A stretch of 64,000 bases of DNA from JAPWJZ01 sp966211335. GTDB lineage: Bacteria > Pseudomonadota > Alphaproteobacteria > Micavibrionales > UBA2020. The stretch is from the NCBI GenBank assembly GCA_966211335.1, contig CBIHNF010000001.1:744001-808000 (forward strand), given 5' to 3'. The notes beneath the pieces were generated by a model that had not been told where the DNA came from, made no database searches, and worked only from the letters and a program-made list of their open reading frames with translations. Made by a program: the position numbers and the translations under genes. Of this stretch, positions 9,128 through 17,445 are shown piece by piece. How positions within the stretch are numbered: the stretch's first letter is position 1; every line of letters starts with the position of its first letter.

Positions 9128-11068
9128 ATGCAGTCCGCTTCCTCCTCCGCCTCCACTGATAGTCACGCAGCTGATGGCCATGGCCACGGGCATGATGATT
9201 CAAAACTGATGTCCCTCACCGTCGGCGCCATCGGCGTCGTTTACGGCGACGTCGGCACCAGCCCGCTTTACGCGTTTCGCGAGGCGCTGCACTCCATCAC
9301 CGAAGGCGGCACGGTCGCCATCGGCCAGCCCGAAGTTTTCGGCCTGCTTTCCCTCATCCTTTGGTCGATGACTCTGATCATCACCTTAAAGTACGTCTCT
9401 TTCCTTCTCCGCATCGACAACAGAGGCGAGGGCGGCACGCTCGCGCTCATGGCACTTGCGCGCTCGGTCATCTACCGCAACACCATCGGCTTCCTCTTCC
9501 TCGGCATGGCGGGCGCGGCGCTGTTCTATGGCGACGCCATTATTACCCCCGCCATCTCCGTCCTCTCTGCCATTGAGGGTGTGGAAGTTGTGGCGCCACA
9601 CTTCGGCCCTTATATTATCCCGACGACTCTTGTCATCATCCTCGGCCTTTTCACCTTCCAGTCGAAGGGCACGGAAAAAGTATCCACCTTCTTCGGCCCT
9701 ATCATGGTCTTGTGGTTTGCCGTTCTTGGCATCACAGGCGTGAAGCACCTGATCCAGATGCCGAGCGTGATTTTGTCCGCCAACCCGATTTACGCGATCC
9801 AGTTCATGATCACGCATGGCAAGCTCGCCATGGTCGCGGTCGGCTCCGTCTTCCTCTGCGTCACGGGCGCGGAAGCGCTTTATGCCGACCTTGGCCACTT
9901 CGGCCGCAAGCCGGTGCAGATGGCATGGCTCTGCTTCATCTTCCCCTGCCTCGCACTGAACTACTTAGGCCAAGGCGCGATGGTCCTGCTCGACCCCTCG
10001 ACCATGGATAACCCGTTCTTTAAGCTCGTCTCCGACACCTGGCAGATCCCCTTCGTACTGCTGGCGACCTGCGCCACCATCATTGCCAGCCAGGCGGTTA
10101 TCACCGGCGCGTATTCGCTCACACGTCAGGCGGTTAACCTTGGCCTGCTGCCGCGCATGAAGATTTTGCACACGTCCGAACATTCGGGGCAGGTTTATAT
10201 GCCGCAGGTGAACTACATCCTGATGGTTGGCGTCATCATCCTCGTCCTGCTGTTCAAAACCTCCACCAACCTTGCCGCCACCTACGGCATTTCGGTCACG
10301 GGCGCGATGTGCGTGGACGCCATCATGGGTTTCTTCGTCGTCTGGCAGATCCGCGAATGGTCGCTGTGGAAGACAATTGCTATTTTCGGCACCTTCCTGT
10401 TTGTCGACCTCGTCTTCCTCGGCTGTAACCTGATGAAGCTGTTTTCGGGCGGCTGGGTTCCGCTCGCCATGGCCTCGGTCATGATGGCGATCATGACGAC
10501 CTGGATTCAGGGCACCTTCATCCTCACCTCCCGCGCGCGCAAACGCGAAGTGAAGGTCGACAAGTTCATCGAGGAATATAAAACCCGCCACGGCGACCTG
10601 AAGCGCGTCAAGGGCTCCGCCTTCTTCTTCGCGGGCGACCCCAACCATGCGCCGACATCGCTTATGCAGAACATCCGCCACAACAAGGTTCTGCATGAAA
10701 AGAACATCATTTTGTCGGTGAAGATCGAGCCGTTCCCGCATGTGGAGCCGGAACACCGCGCGCTGGTCCAGCACCTCAACCATGAATTCAGCGTCGTCGT
10801 GCTGCGCTTCGGGTTTAAAGACCATCCGGACGTTCAGGAAGAACTTATCAAGCTTAATCGCAAGGACGGCAACGGCATTCATTTCGACTGGGAAGATACG
10901 TCGCTGTTCCTCTCCCGCCGCTCCATCAAGTCACACCCGAAATACGGCCTGCCAGGCTGGCAGGACCTGATTTACATCTGGCTGTCGAAACACGCGGCGG
11001 AGCCGACCGACTTCTATAAACTGCCCGTCGGCCGCGTCATCGAAATCGGCCGGCACGTCATTATCTAA
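9128..11068 (+). CDS. kup: Low-affinity potassium transporter Kup
   Basis: 646 residues from the ATG at 9128; an upstream in-frame TTG at 9098 is less likely and neither has a strong ribosome site. Kup is an inner-membrane K+/H+ symporter with about 12 membrane segments and a cytoplasmic C-terminal domain. The hallmark GVVYGDVGTSPLYAF opens the first membrane region, and GGEGGTLALMAL follows as in the family. The His/Asp-rich leader before it is typically variable. The stop codon overlaps the ATG of the next gene (TAATG), so the pair is probably translated together. Confidence 0.96.
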   Translation: MQSASSSASTDSHAADGHGHGHDDSKLMSLTVGAIGVVYGDVGTSPLYAFREALHSITEGGTVAIGQPEVFGLLSLILWSMTLIITLKYVSFLLRIDNRGEGGTLALMALARSVIYRNTIGFLFLGMAGAALFYGDAIITPAISVLSAIEGVEVVAPHFGPYIIPTTLVIILGLFTFQSKGTEKVSTFFGPIMVLWFAVLGITGVKHLIQMPSVILSANPIYAIQFMITHGKLAMVAVGSVFLCVTGAEALYADLGHFGRKPVQMAWLCFIFPCLALNYLGQGAMVLLDPSTMDNPFFKLVSDTWQIPFVLLATCATIIASQAVITGAYSLTRQAVNLGLLPRMKILHTSEHSGQVYMPQVNYILMVGVIILVLLFKTSTNLAATYGISVTGAMCVDAIMGFFVVWQIREWSLWKTIAIFGTFLFVDLVFLGCNLMKLFSGGWVPLAMASVMMAIMTTWIQGTFILTSRARKREVKVDKFIEEYKTRHGDLKRVKGSAFFFAGDPNHAPTSLMQNIRHNKVLHEKNIILSVKIEPFPHVEPEHRALVQHLNHEFSVVVLRFGFKDHPDVQEELIKLNRKDGNGIHFDWEDTSLFLSRRSIKSHPKYGLPGWQDLIYIWLSKHAAEPTDFYKLPVGRVIEIGRHVII

Positions 11069-11820
11069 TGAAGCGCGTTCTTCATATCTCTCGCCGCGCG
11101 GCGCGGGTCTGCGCCGGCGTTGCGGTTGCGGGCGCCCTTTATTACTTCGTCTCCAGCGGCTATGAAGACGGCAAGCGGCAGTCGCAGGAACAGCAGCTGC
11201 GCGAAACCCCCGTCTATGCGCAGCTGAAAGCGCAAGCGGCCGAACTTGATGAAAACGCCATGACGCTGAAGATTGATGAAGCCATCGGAAATATGAAGGA
11301 CAAGCAGACCGGCGATGCGATCATCCAGTACCTCGAGGATGACAGCTACGACCACGGCGACGACGCGCGGCTGAAAACCAGCTATTTCGCGCGGCTTGCG
11401 GATTTATACATTTCCGAAGCGCGCGGCTTTTCGGCCGAGGCCGATAAGGCGACGGCCTACCGCAAAGGCCTCGGCGCCCTGCTGACGCTGGAAGCGCTGG
11501 CAAGGGCGGATGCGCTGCGCTGTAAAGACACCACGGCCTTCAACGGCTTTGCCGAAGATGTGCTGAACCCGCGCTATCTTGCGCTGCAGCCGGGCTTTAA
11601 ATATGTGGGCGACAGCAATGCCTCCCGCCTCGTCAACGATGCCTTCGCTTTTGAAATGTCGCATAGCCATCGCGCGCCAAACGCCGCCGTCTGCAAGCGC
11701 GGCGCGGAAGAAACGCCGCAATATATCGAACCCGATTTGTGGCAGGCCAAGCGCATTGCCCTGCAGGCAGGCCTGCGCGACGCGCTGAACGCGCGCCTCG
11801 CGTCTATTTCAAAACGGTAA
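11068..11820 (+). CDS. Membrane-anchored protein of unknown function coupled to kup
   Basis: 250 residues. A basic start (MKRVLHISRRAARVC) leads into one hydrophobic helix (about 15-30), after which the rest is predicted extracytoplasmic or cytoplasmic helical repeats rich in Ala, Asp and Lys. The KTSYFARLADLYISEA and KGLGALLTLEALARA helices suggest a TPR-like fold, but no canonical TPR consensus is convincing. Its ATG overlaps the kup stop, so a role linked to potassium uptake is a reasonable guess by context only. Confidence 0.75.
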   Translation: MKRVLHISRRAARVCAGVAVAGALYYFVSSGYEDGKRQSQEQQLRETPVYAQLKAQAAELDENAMTLKIDEAIGNMKDKQTGDAIIQYLEDDSYDHGDDARLKTSYFARLADLYISEARGFSAEADKATAYRKGLGALLTLEALARADALRCKDTTAFNGFAEDVLNPRYLALQPGFKYVGDSNASRLVNDAFAFEMSHSHRAPNAAVCKRGAEETPQYIEPDLWQAKRIALQAGLRDALNARLASISKR

Positions 11821-11833
11821 CTTGAAAAAAAAA

Positions 11834-12415
11834 TCAGCGGCCCGGCGGTTTTTGCGTCGCGGGGTTTTGCTGGACCATCTTCGGCGCCTCGAAAGGCTTC
11901 ACGAACTGCTGCCACTTGTTCTGCAGCGCCGCGATGGCGAGATGGGTGGAGGAAAGATTTTTGGTATCTTTGTCCTGCGCCGAGGCGATAAGACCGACAC
12001 CCCAGTTGCAATTGCCGAATTTGTCGGTCGCATTCGCGGCCTTGGCGAGCGCCGCCACCGCCTGACCGCGGCCTTGCGGTTTGGATGCCGCCGCTTTCAA
12101 AATCGCGTCAACAACGGGTGCCGCCGCCTTGTAGGTGACATGGCCGGAGCGGTCGCTGTTATTGATCTGCACGGATTCCAGCTTGCCCTTGTCGTCATAG
12201 GTCATGCGCGCCGGCGCGAAATTGGGATCGCCGAGGCCGAACATAAGGTTCACTTTGCCGTTTTCAACAAGAATGCCGACCGAAGGATTTTTCTGCGAGG
12301 AGGACTGCAGCCGCCCAATGCTCTGGATGTGCTTCGAGCCCGCAACGCCGGCCAGATCATCCGCGCCAATGCGTTTTAGGTGTTCGCTGATATCGGAGGT
12401 CTGTGGCTGCGGCAT
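11834..12415 (-). CDS. Hypothetical protein, alanine/lysine-rich
   Basis: 193 residues from the ATG at 12415, with AAGGAT about 7 bases upstream; the frame is open 15 codons further but the added residues lack coding character. No signal peptide. The middle (about 60-110, GILVENGKVNLMFGLGDPNF and YDDKGKLESVQIN) looks like a small beta structure, and the C-terminus is helical and Pro/Gln-rich. No family recognised. It is convergent with the kup-linked gene, with only 13 bases between the stops. Confidence 0.65.
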   Translation of the reverse strand: MPQPQTSDISEHLKRIGADDLAGVAGSKHIQSIGRLQSSSQKNPSVGILVENGKVNLMFGLGDPNFAPARMTYDDKGKLESVQINNSDRSGHVTYKAAAPVVDAILKAAASKPQGRGQAVAALAKAANATDKFGNCNWGVGLIASAQDKDTKNLSSTHLAIAALQNKWQQFVKPFEAPKMVQQNPATQKPPGR

Positions 12416-12511
12416 ATCGGAATCCTTCAAAAAATGCTGATGAGGCAAAGGATAAAGCAAATTCGTTAAGAACGGGTTATTGACATATAAATAGTCATTT
12501 ACCTTACGTTC

Positions 12512-14242
12512 TCAAGGCGATGGCGTCCGGCGGAGACGCGATGCGCGCGGCAGGGCGGGCAGTGCTTCGATGCCGAAGGTTTTTGCTGTCTCCGCATCGA
12601 TGCCGCGCAGCTTTTCGGCGGACTCCAGGCGGAGGGTTTTCAAGGCATCGGTTTCCGTCGGTACGGCACCCTGCGTTGCGAGGAAGTTCATCACTTCCGC
12701 CAGCGGCTTGAGGCCCGCGAAATCCGCCTTGAAGAAATTATAGCCTGCGGCGGATTGCAGCAAGGCTGTCGGCGCATCGGCGACCTCTTGCGTATAGGGC
12801 ACGGCGTGCTCATCGTGCAGATAGCGCATGAAGTCTACCGCCTCTGCACCTGAAACGTTGCGTTCCATCGGAAATCCCCTACCGTAAAAAACCGGCGTCA
12901 GCAGCTTGATCATCAGCGAAGCATCGGGCAGCGCACCCGCCTCGATCAGGATTTTCGCAAGGTCAAGGTTGCCGTTCTCGACCGCCATCTGCACGGGCGT
13001 GCCGGCGGGGCCTTTGGAGGTGAAATCATAACCATTGTCGATCAGGTAGTGCAGCATGGCGGGATAACCGTCTTCAGCGCCCATGGCAGCCGCACGTTGG
13101 CGTCGGCCGCTCGCGACAACCGCATGGACGAAGGAGCGGAGGTTATTCCCCGCCGTTTGCGTTTTGTCGAGCCCTTGCGACTCCAGCCATTTAAAGGCGT
13201 CAAGATCGGCGCGGCAGGCGGCGTTGCCGCCGGCGCTATTATCGAATTTTTTTGCGTTCACATCGGGTGCATAGGGGCGCAGGACTTTCAGCGTCTCCAG
13301 CGTCGGCCCCTGCGGGTCATGGTCGCCGGCATCGACAAAATGCGAGGCGTCGGGCCGTGCGCCCAGCTCAATCAGGCGGGGGATAAGGTCGTAAACGTTA
13401 TGCAGCGATGCCTGACGCAGCGTCATATCGCTGTGGATTTTGTCGTTGTCTTTTGCCTGTGCAGCCACGGCTTCGAACAACTCTCGGCGCTGTTCGGGTG
13501 TAAAGGGCGCGGCGTTGTTTTTGTGGCCGATCTCTTCATGGCGCGACATCAGCACCCAGTCGAGCGGCAGGAACTTGCCGGGATATTCATCGTAGACATG
13601 GGCGGGGTTCATGCCGCTGGTCACGAAGTCCAGCACCTTTTCAAACGGTGCTGATTTGATGATCTCGAGGAAAACAGCCGGGCGGTAGTCGACGGTTTCA
13701 ATCAACCTCTGCAGCACAGGTGCAGCCTGCGCGGCGGGGATGCGGAAAGATGAATCAAGGTGATTTGCCAGTTTTCCCTCGACGTCTGCCATGGTTGCGG
13801 CGGGGCCATTCTGTATCATGGCAAGGCTGATACCGCCGGCTCCGGAATTTTCCTCCGCCTCGACGAAGTAGCCGGCGTCGGTCGCCGATACCTTGAAGTT
13901 CATCAGTTGCTTGCCGTCCTGCAGCAGCTGCACCTTCGCGCCCGTGACGTTGAAGTCCCAGACATCGTCAGGAACATCTTCCATGATTTGCTCGGCGCTC
14001 AGCTTTAGCGGCACTTTCATTTTTTCCAGCGCGAAGCTGAGCTGGTAGACCTCGTTGACGAAGTTCGCCAGTAGATCTGTCTTTAGCGCTTTCGGCGTCA
14101 TTCCCGCCCGCTCGGCGTCACGTTCTGGCAACGTGGGTGTAATGGGGTCGGCTTTCACGCCTTCCGCCAGCAATTCTTTGGCCGTATCCGCATCGGGAAT
14201 ACGCGCGGCAATTTTCTCGAACAACGCGGAGAAGACAGTCAT
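12512..14242 (-). CDS. Ankyrin-type repeat protein
   Basis: 576 residues, no signal peptide or membrane segment. The second half has degenerate ankyrin repeats: PRLIELGARPDASHF (about 290-305) and, most clearly, GTPVQMAVENGNLDLAKILI followed by EAGALPDASL (about 415-445). The first 250 residues have no recognisable domain. An Arg/Pro-rich tail ends the protein. Ankyrin proteins of host-associated alphaproteobacteria are often type IV secretion substrates; whether this one is secreted cannot be judged from sequence. Initiation at 14242 is supported by AGGTGT upstream. Confidence 0.7.
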   Translation of the reverse strand: MTVFSALFEKIAARIPDADTAKELLAEGVKADPITPTLPERDAERAGMTPKALKTDLLANFVNEVYQLSFALEKMKVPLKLSAEQIMEDVPDDVWDFNVTGAKVQLLQDGKQLMNFKVSATDAGYFVEAEENSGAGGISLAMIQNGPAATMADVEGKLANHLDSSFRIPAAQAAPVLQRLIETVDYRPAVFLEIIKSAPFEKVLDFVTSGMNPAHVYDEYPGKFLPLDWVLMSRHEEIGHKNNAAPFTPEQRRELFEAVAAQAKDNDKIHSDMTLRQASLHNVYDLIPRLIELGARPDASHFVDAGDHDPQGPTLETLKVLRPYAPDVNAKKFDNSAGGNAACRADLDAFKWLESQGLDKTQTAGNNLRSFVHAVVASGRRQRAAAMGAEDGYPAMLHYLIDNGYDFTSKGPAGTPVQMAVENGNLDLAKILIEAGALPDASLMIKLLTPVFYGRGFPMERNVSGAEAVDFMRYLHDEHAVPYTQEVADAPTALLQSAAGYNFFKADFAGLKPLAEVMNFLATQGAVPTETDALKTLRLESAEKLRGIDAETAKTFGIEALPALPRASRLRRTPSP

Positions 14243-14387
14243 TACACACCTGATTTTTTGTTTTTATCGTTTTTGCAGTTTAACATAACTATCACTGCGC
14301 GGCGTGGATTGTCAAATGCGATGCAGCCATGGAATGCACAACGCAACAGTGTTGCGCGATGGCTGAAATTGGTTTTTTGGGGGGAAG

Positions 14388-14462
14388 TGGTGGACACAAC
14401 AGGGATTGAACCTGTGACCCCTACCATGTCAAGATAGTGCTCTACCGCTGAGCTATGTGTCC
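14388..14462 (-). tRNA. tRNA-Val (GAC anticodon)
   Basis: The minus strand folds as a complete cloverleaf: acceptor GGACACA paired with TGTGTCC, D-arm with AGCTCAGCGGTAGAGC, anticodon stem CTATC/GGTAG with loop TTGACAT (anticodon GAC), and T-loop GGTTCAATCC. CCA is encoded at the 3' end (14388-14390). Length is 75 bases including CCA. Confidence 0.95.
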
Positions 14463-14585
14463 GTACCAAGGTGCTATTAGGTAGCATAAGTGCGCGTTTT
14501 GCGGCAAGCGATTCTTTAAATCATTGAAATAAAGGCCTTCCCCGCCCTTTTTTGGCTGGAAGTTGCTGCTGATTCCCAAAAGTTT

Positions 14586-14611
14586 GCCCCCGCCGGGGGG
14601 ACGGCGGGGGC
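14586..14611 (-). terminator. GC-rich hairpin downstream of the CpdR-like gene
   Basis: Perfect nine-base arms, GCCCCCGCC (14586-14594) and GGCGGGGGC (14603-14611), about 55 bases past the stop of the receiver gene. The following T-tract on the minus strand is short (AAACTTTTGGG), so termination is plausible but not certain. Confidence 0.5.
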
Positions 14612-14667
14612 AGGGGTTACGGAGTGGGGGAAGTGCTCCGTTGGGGTCAATCTATATGTGGTGCCAT

Positions 14668-15132
14668 TTACTGCGCGTGTTGATGGCGCGGCGTGGTTCT
14701 GGCGAAATCTGCGTAGATAATTTTGCCGTCGGTATTGCCGGGGCCGAAGCTTGCTTTCTGCGGCAGGCTGCCCTGGCCCATCATGTAGCGGACGCGGCTG
14801 ACAATCTCCTTCAGGTGGAAGGGACGCGATGTGACAGGTGCCGGCGCATAAGCGGGGGTTGCATGGGTATCCATGGCGACGCCGGCGAAACCGGTCAGGA
14901 AAATCACCTGCAGGCCGGGGTTATCCTGCAGCGCTTTCTGCGCGAGGACGAAACCATCGATGCCGGGCATCACGACGTTCACGAGCAGAACGTCATACAA
15001 ATCTTTGGAAGACACGCGCCAGGCATCCAGGCAATTGTCGACGATCTCGACGCTGTTGCCGGCCTTTTTCAGCGTGGTGTAGAGGTAATCTGCGGTGGTG
15101 GTGTTGTGTTCTGCGATCAGGATGCGTGCCAT
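14668..15132 (-). CDS. CpdR-like pseudo-receiver lacking all phosphotransfer residues
   Basis: 154 residues. The pattern follows CpdR, the single-receiver adaptor that primes ClpXP to degrade CtrA and other cell-cycle proteins in alphaproteobacteria: an ILIAE opening, MPGIDGFVLAQKAL, QVIFLTGFAGVAM and RPFHLKEIVSRV all align. The phosphotransfer residues are replaced: His9-Asn10 for the acidic pair, Asn52 for the phospho-accepting Asp, and Arg103 for the conserved Lys; only Thr80 remains. A 35-residue tail follows the receiver. CpdR acts when unphosphorylated, so this protein may be permanently active or may have another role; that is inference. It is a lone gene with a divergent rhodanese-like gene upstream. 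Confidence 0.8.
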   Translation of the reverse strand: MARILIAEHNTTTADYLYTTLKKAGNSVEIVDNCLDAWRVSSKDLYDVLLVNVVMPGIDGFVLAQKALQDNPGLQVIFLTGFAGVAMDTHATPAYAPAPVTSRPFHLKEIVSRVRYMMGQGSLPQKASFGPGNTDGKIIYADFARTTPRHQHAQ

Positions 15133-15452
15133 TTGTTCAGTACTCCCCAGTATGTTTTGCGTTCTTAAGGCTTCTTAACCCCAACTAAGTCTTCATCTGT
15201 GCGTCGTCGTTATCGTCTTTTTCATCGCCTTTTTCGTCGGCGTCTTATGTTAATAGTAAAACATCTTACGGAAACTAGGTCAAGGGTCTTTATGAACAAA
15301 AGGTTAAGGATTGGCGACAGATAATTTCTTGGTCAAGTGTGAAAGGCTTTTATATCAATCACTTGCAGAAACCGGCACAGAGGGCGAAAACTTTACAAAT
15401 TGTTAAAACTTCGCGCTATGGTTTGGGCACTGGCAAGCCTTCAGGAGTTTTC
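15133..15452. promoter_or_regulatory. Divergent intergenic region, 320 bases, no gene
   Basis: This AT-richer stretch separates the receiver gene (minus) from the rhodanese-like gene (plus) and must hold promoters for both. I see TTAA-(6 bases)-TTAA at 15165-15178, close to but one base short of the CtrA-type TTAA-N7-TTAA spacing. No convincing sigma-70 pair was found. Confidence 0.35.
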
Positions 15453-16421
15453 ATGGCCCGTTTATTCACCGCTATGCTGCTGTTTTCGCTGCTGTTTACA
15501 GGAGTCGCGCAAGCTGCGGATCCGGCTCCCGTCGCGAACCCACGGCCGTTAACGCTTCAGGAATTTAAGGAAGCGCTGCCGGTGAACGCGGAAGAGCTCG
15601 ATATGGCGGGTTTCAAGGCGCTACAGGCCAAGGGCGGCGTTGTGGTGCTGGATGTGCGCTCCAAGGAAAGCTTCGCCTACCGCCACCTCAAAGGCTCCGT
15701 GAATGCGCCGCTGACGGATCTGACCGAAAAGAACCTGCCGCAGCTGGCGCCCGATAAATCCGCCCCGGTTGTCCTCGCCTGCGATTACAGCTTCATGCCG
15801 ACGCGCATGGTCGCCATGACCATCCAGGCCTATCCGGTGCTGAAGGCAAGCGGCTACCAGCATATTTACCGCCTCAACCTCTGGAAGGGTGCTGCTAATT
15901 CGCAGATGCTGATGGACGCGGCGCAGGAAAAAGAACTCAGCTTTGAGGGCACCGGGGTGCAGAAAAGCACCGCGAAGGAATTGCTCGGCATTCCGCTCAC
16001 CGACGATACGGCAACGAATGCGCGCTATCCGTTTTTGAAAGACCTTAAATCCGAAAACGACGAGCTCGTTGATAAAAATCAAATCGACTTCACGCTTTAT
16101 AATTTTTCGACCGCCGATATCGTGGCCGTCAGCCTGCAGCACCATGAGCTATGCAAGAACGGCAGCTGCCCTTTGGCTCTCTTCCGCCGCAGCGGCGTGA
16201 TTTATGAGAGAATTCCAACAACCGTGGTGGTCAACGGCTCAAAGCTGTTTGAACTCGCCTGCGGTGGTGCCACGGGCATCGTCTTTACCGGTGCCAATGC
16301 CGCACATCTCTGGACGTACAACGGCGGCGATTTTAAAGGTAAAGATTTTAAGGATGTGAAGGGTGCTTTGACGCATGTGCGCGATTACAACGCGCCGGAA
16401 GACATCCATGATTGCCAATAA
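15453..16421 (+). CDS. Secreted rhodanese-like protein
   Basis: 322 residues from the ATG at 15453, preceded by CAGGAG; it starts with a clear signal peptide (MARLFTAMLLFSLLFTGVAQ, cleavage near AQA). A rhodanese domain occupies about 40-150, with VVVLDVRSKESFAYRHLKGS as the usual first half. The expected active-site cysteine follows in VVLACDYSFMPTRM, but the Cys-to-Arg loop is longer than the usual Cys-x4-Arg. The C-terminal 150 residues are unrecognised and contain four cysteines (HELCKNGSC, FELACGG, HDCQ). It probably acts on sulfur or as a fold module in the periplasm. It ends at a shared terminator. Confidence 0.75.
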   Translation: MARLFTAMLLFSLLFTGVAQAADPAPVANPRPLTLQEFKEALPVNAEELDMAGFKALQAKGGVVVLDVRSKESFAYRHLKGSVNAPLTDLTEKNLPQLAPDKSAPVVLACDYSFMPTRMVAMTIQAYPVLKASGYQHIYRLNLWKGAANSQMLMDAAQEKELSFEGTGVQKSTAKELLGIPLTDDTATNARYPFLKDLKSENDELVDKNQIDFTLYNFSTADIVAVSLQHHELCKNGSCPLALFRRSGVIYERIPTTVVVNGSKLFELACGGATGIVFTGANAAHLWTYNGGDFKGKDFKDVKGALTHVRDYNAPEDIHDCQ

Positions 16422-16453
16422 AAAAACGGCGCCTGTTAAAGGGCGCCGTTTTT
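16421..16453. terminator. Bidirectional terminator between convergent genes
   Basis: CGGCGCC (16427-16433) pairs with GGCGCCG (16442-16448), flanked by A6 on the left and T5 on the right, so it can stop transcription from either side. It lies between the rhodanese-like gene and the DsbA-like gene. Confidence 0.9.
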
Positions 16454-16474
16454 AATTATATCGCGAGGGAAAGA

Positions 16475-17335
16475 TTACTCTTTCTTGTCGTCGTCTTTCT
16501 TTTCGTCTTTCGCGTCATCTTTCACAGAGTCGTCCTTGCCGGTCAGGCTATCTTTGTCGTCGGCCTTGGCGTCATCGGGTTTCTTGTCATCGGCGCTATC
16601 CTTGGCGGCGCGCACATCAGCGATTTTCTTTTTCAGGTCTTCCTTATCAGGAACGCCCGAGAAAGCGGTTTCGTTGATGACGAAGCTCGGCGTGCCGTTG
16701 AAGGACATCTGGCTGGCAAGGGCGCGGTTGCGCTCCAGCTGCATCATGGCGTCGGTGCTATCGACATAGCTGCGGGCCGCCGACAGGTCCAAGTTCACGG
16801 CTTTGGCGACTTTCTCGATGTCTTCATCAGTGATGGGGCCTTTATGCTCCATCATCTTCTGGTGGAATTCAAAATACTTGTCCTGACGCTGCGCGGCGAG
16901 CGCCCATTTGGCGGCGGTTTCCGACGACGGGGCGAGGATGGGGAAATCCTTGAAGATGATCTTCAGGTTCTTGTCGCCGTCCGACAGCGACTTCAGCGTC
17001 GGGAAGACGTCTTTGCAATAGTGGCAGTTGTAATCGAAGAATTCGATGAGCGTCACATCGCCCTTCGGGTTGCCGATGAAGGGGGATTTTTCGTTGTTGA
17101 ACAATTCATCGTGGTTGACCTTCAGCGCCTGCGCCTGACGGTCGTTGAGGTCTTTTTTCTGGTAGCTCTCGACCGAGTTCAGCACAACGTCGCCATGCGC
17201 CATCAGGTAATCATGCACAATCGTCTCGACCTGCTCCTTCGTCAGCGCATCGGCCGCGAAAGAAGCCGTGGAGCCCATCAGCCCCAGCACGATCACGGCG
17301 GAGGTTGCGAATTTCTTGAAAGAAGTCTGGAACAT
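16475..17335 (-). CDS. Periplasmic DsbA-family thiol-disulfide oxidoreductase
   Basis: 286 residues from the ATG at 17335, with AGGGG about 8 bases upstream; a GTG three codons earlier is also open. A signal peptide (cleavage near SFA-ADA) leads to a thioredoxin fold with an inserted helical domain. The redox motif is CHYC in FFDYNCHYCKDVF, and the cis-Pro loop is NGTPSFVIN. An N-terminal helical extension before the fold resembles Com1/ScsC-type proteins. The last 55 residues are an Asp/Lys-rich acidic tail, unusual for the family. It lies beside an M48 protease gene; both act on envelope protein quality. Confidence 0.9.
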   Translation of the reverse strand: MFQTSFKKFATSAVIVLGLMGSTASFAADALTKEQVETIVHDYLMAHGDVVLNSVESYQKKDLNDRQAQALKVNHDELFNNEKSPFIGNPKGDVTLIEFFDYNCHYCKDVFPTLKSLSDGDKNLKIIFKDFPILAPSSETAAKWALAAQRQDKYFEFHQKMMEHKGPITDEDIEKVAKAVNLDLSAARSYVDSTDAMMQLERNRALASQMSFNGTPSFVINETAFSGVPDKEDLKKKIADVRAAKDSADDKKPDDAKADDKDSLTGKDDSVKDDAKDEKKDDDKKE

Positions 17336-17445
17336 AAAGGTCACCCCTGAAAGCTGTTGTATTGTTTTATTAAACCACGAATTATCTTAACAATTTCAAC
17401 CCACCCGAAACAATCTGGTTGCGGATGCGCCGTTATCAATAGCGG

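Noticed and set aside
15165..15178. TTAA-N6-TTAA as a CtrA site before the CpdR-like gene
   Set aside because: The spacing is six, not the seven bases of the CtrA consensus; not strong enough to call.
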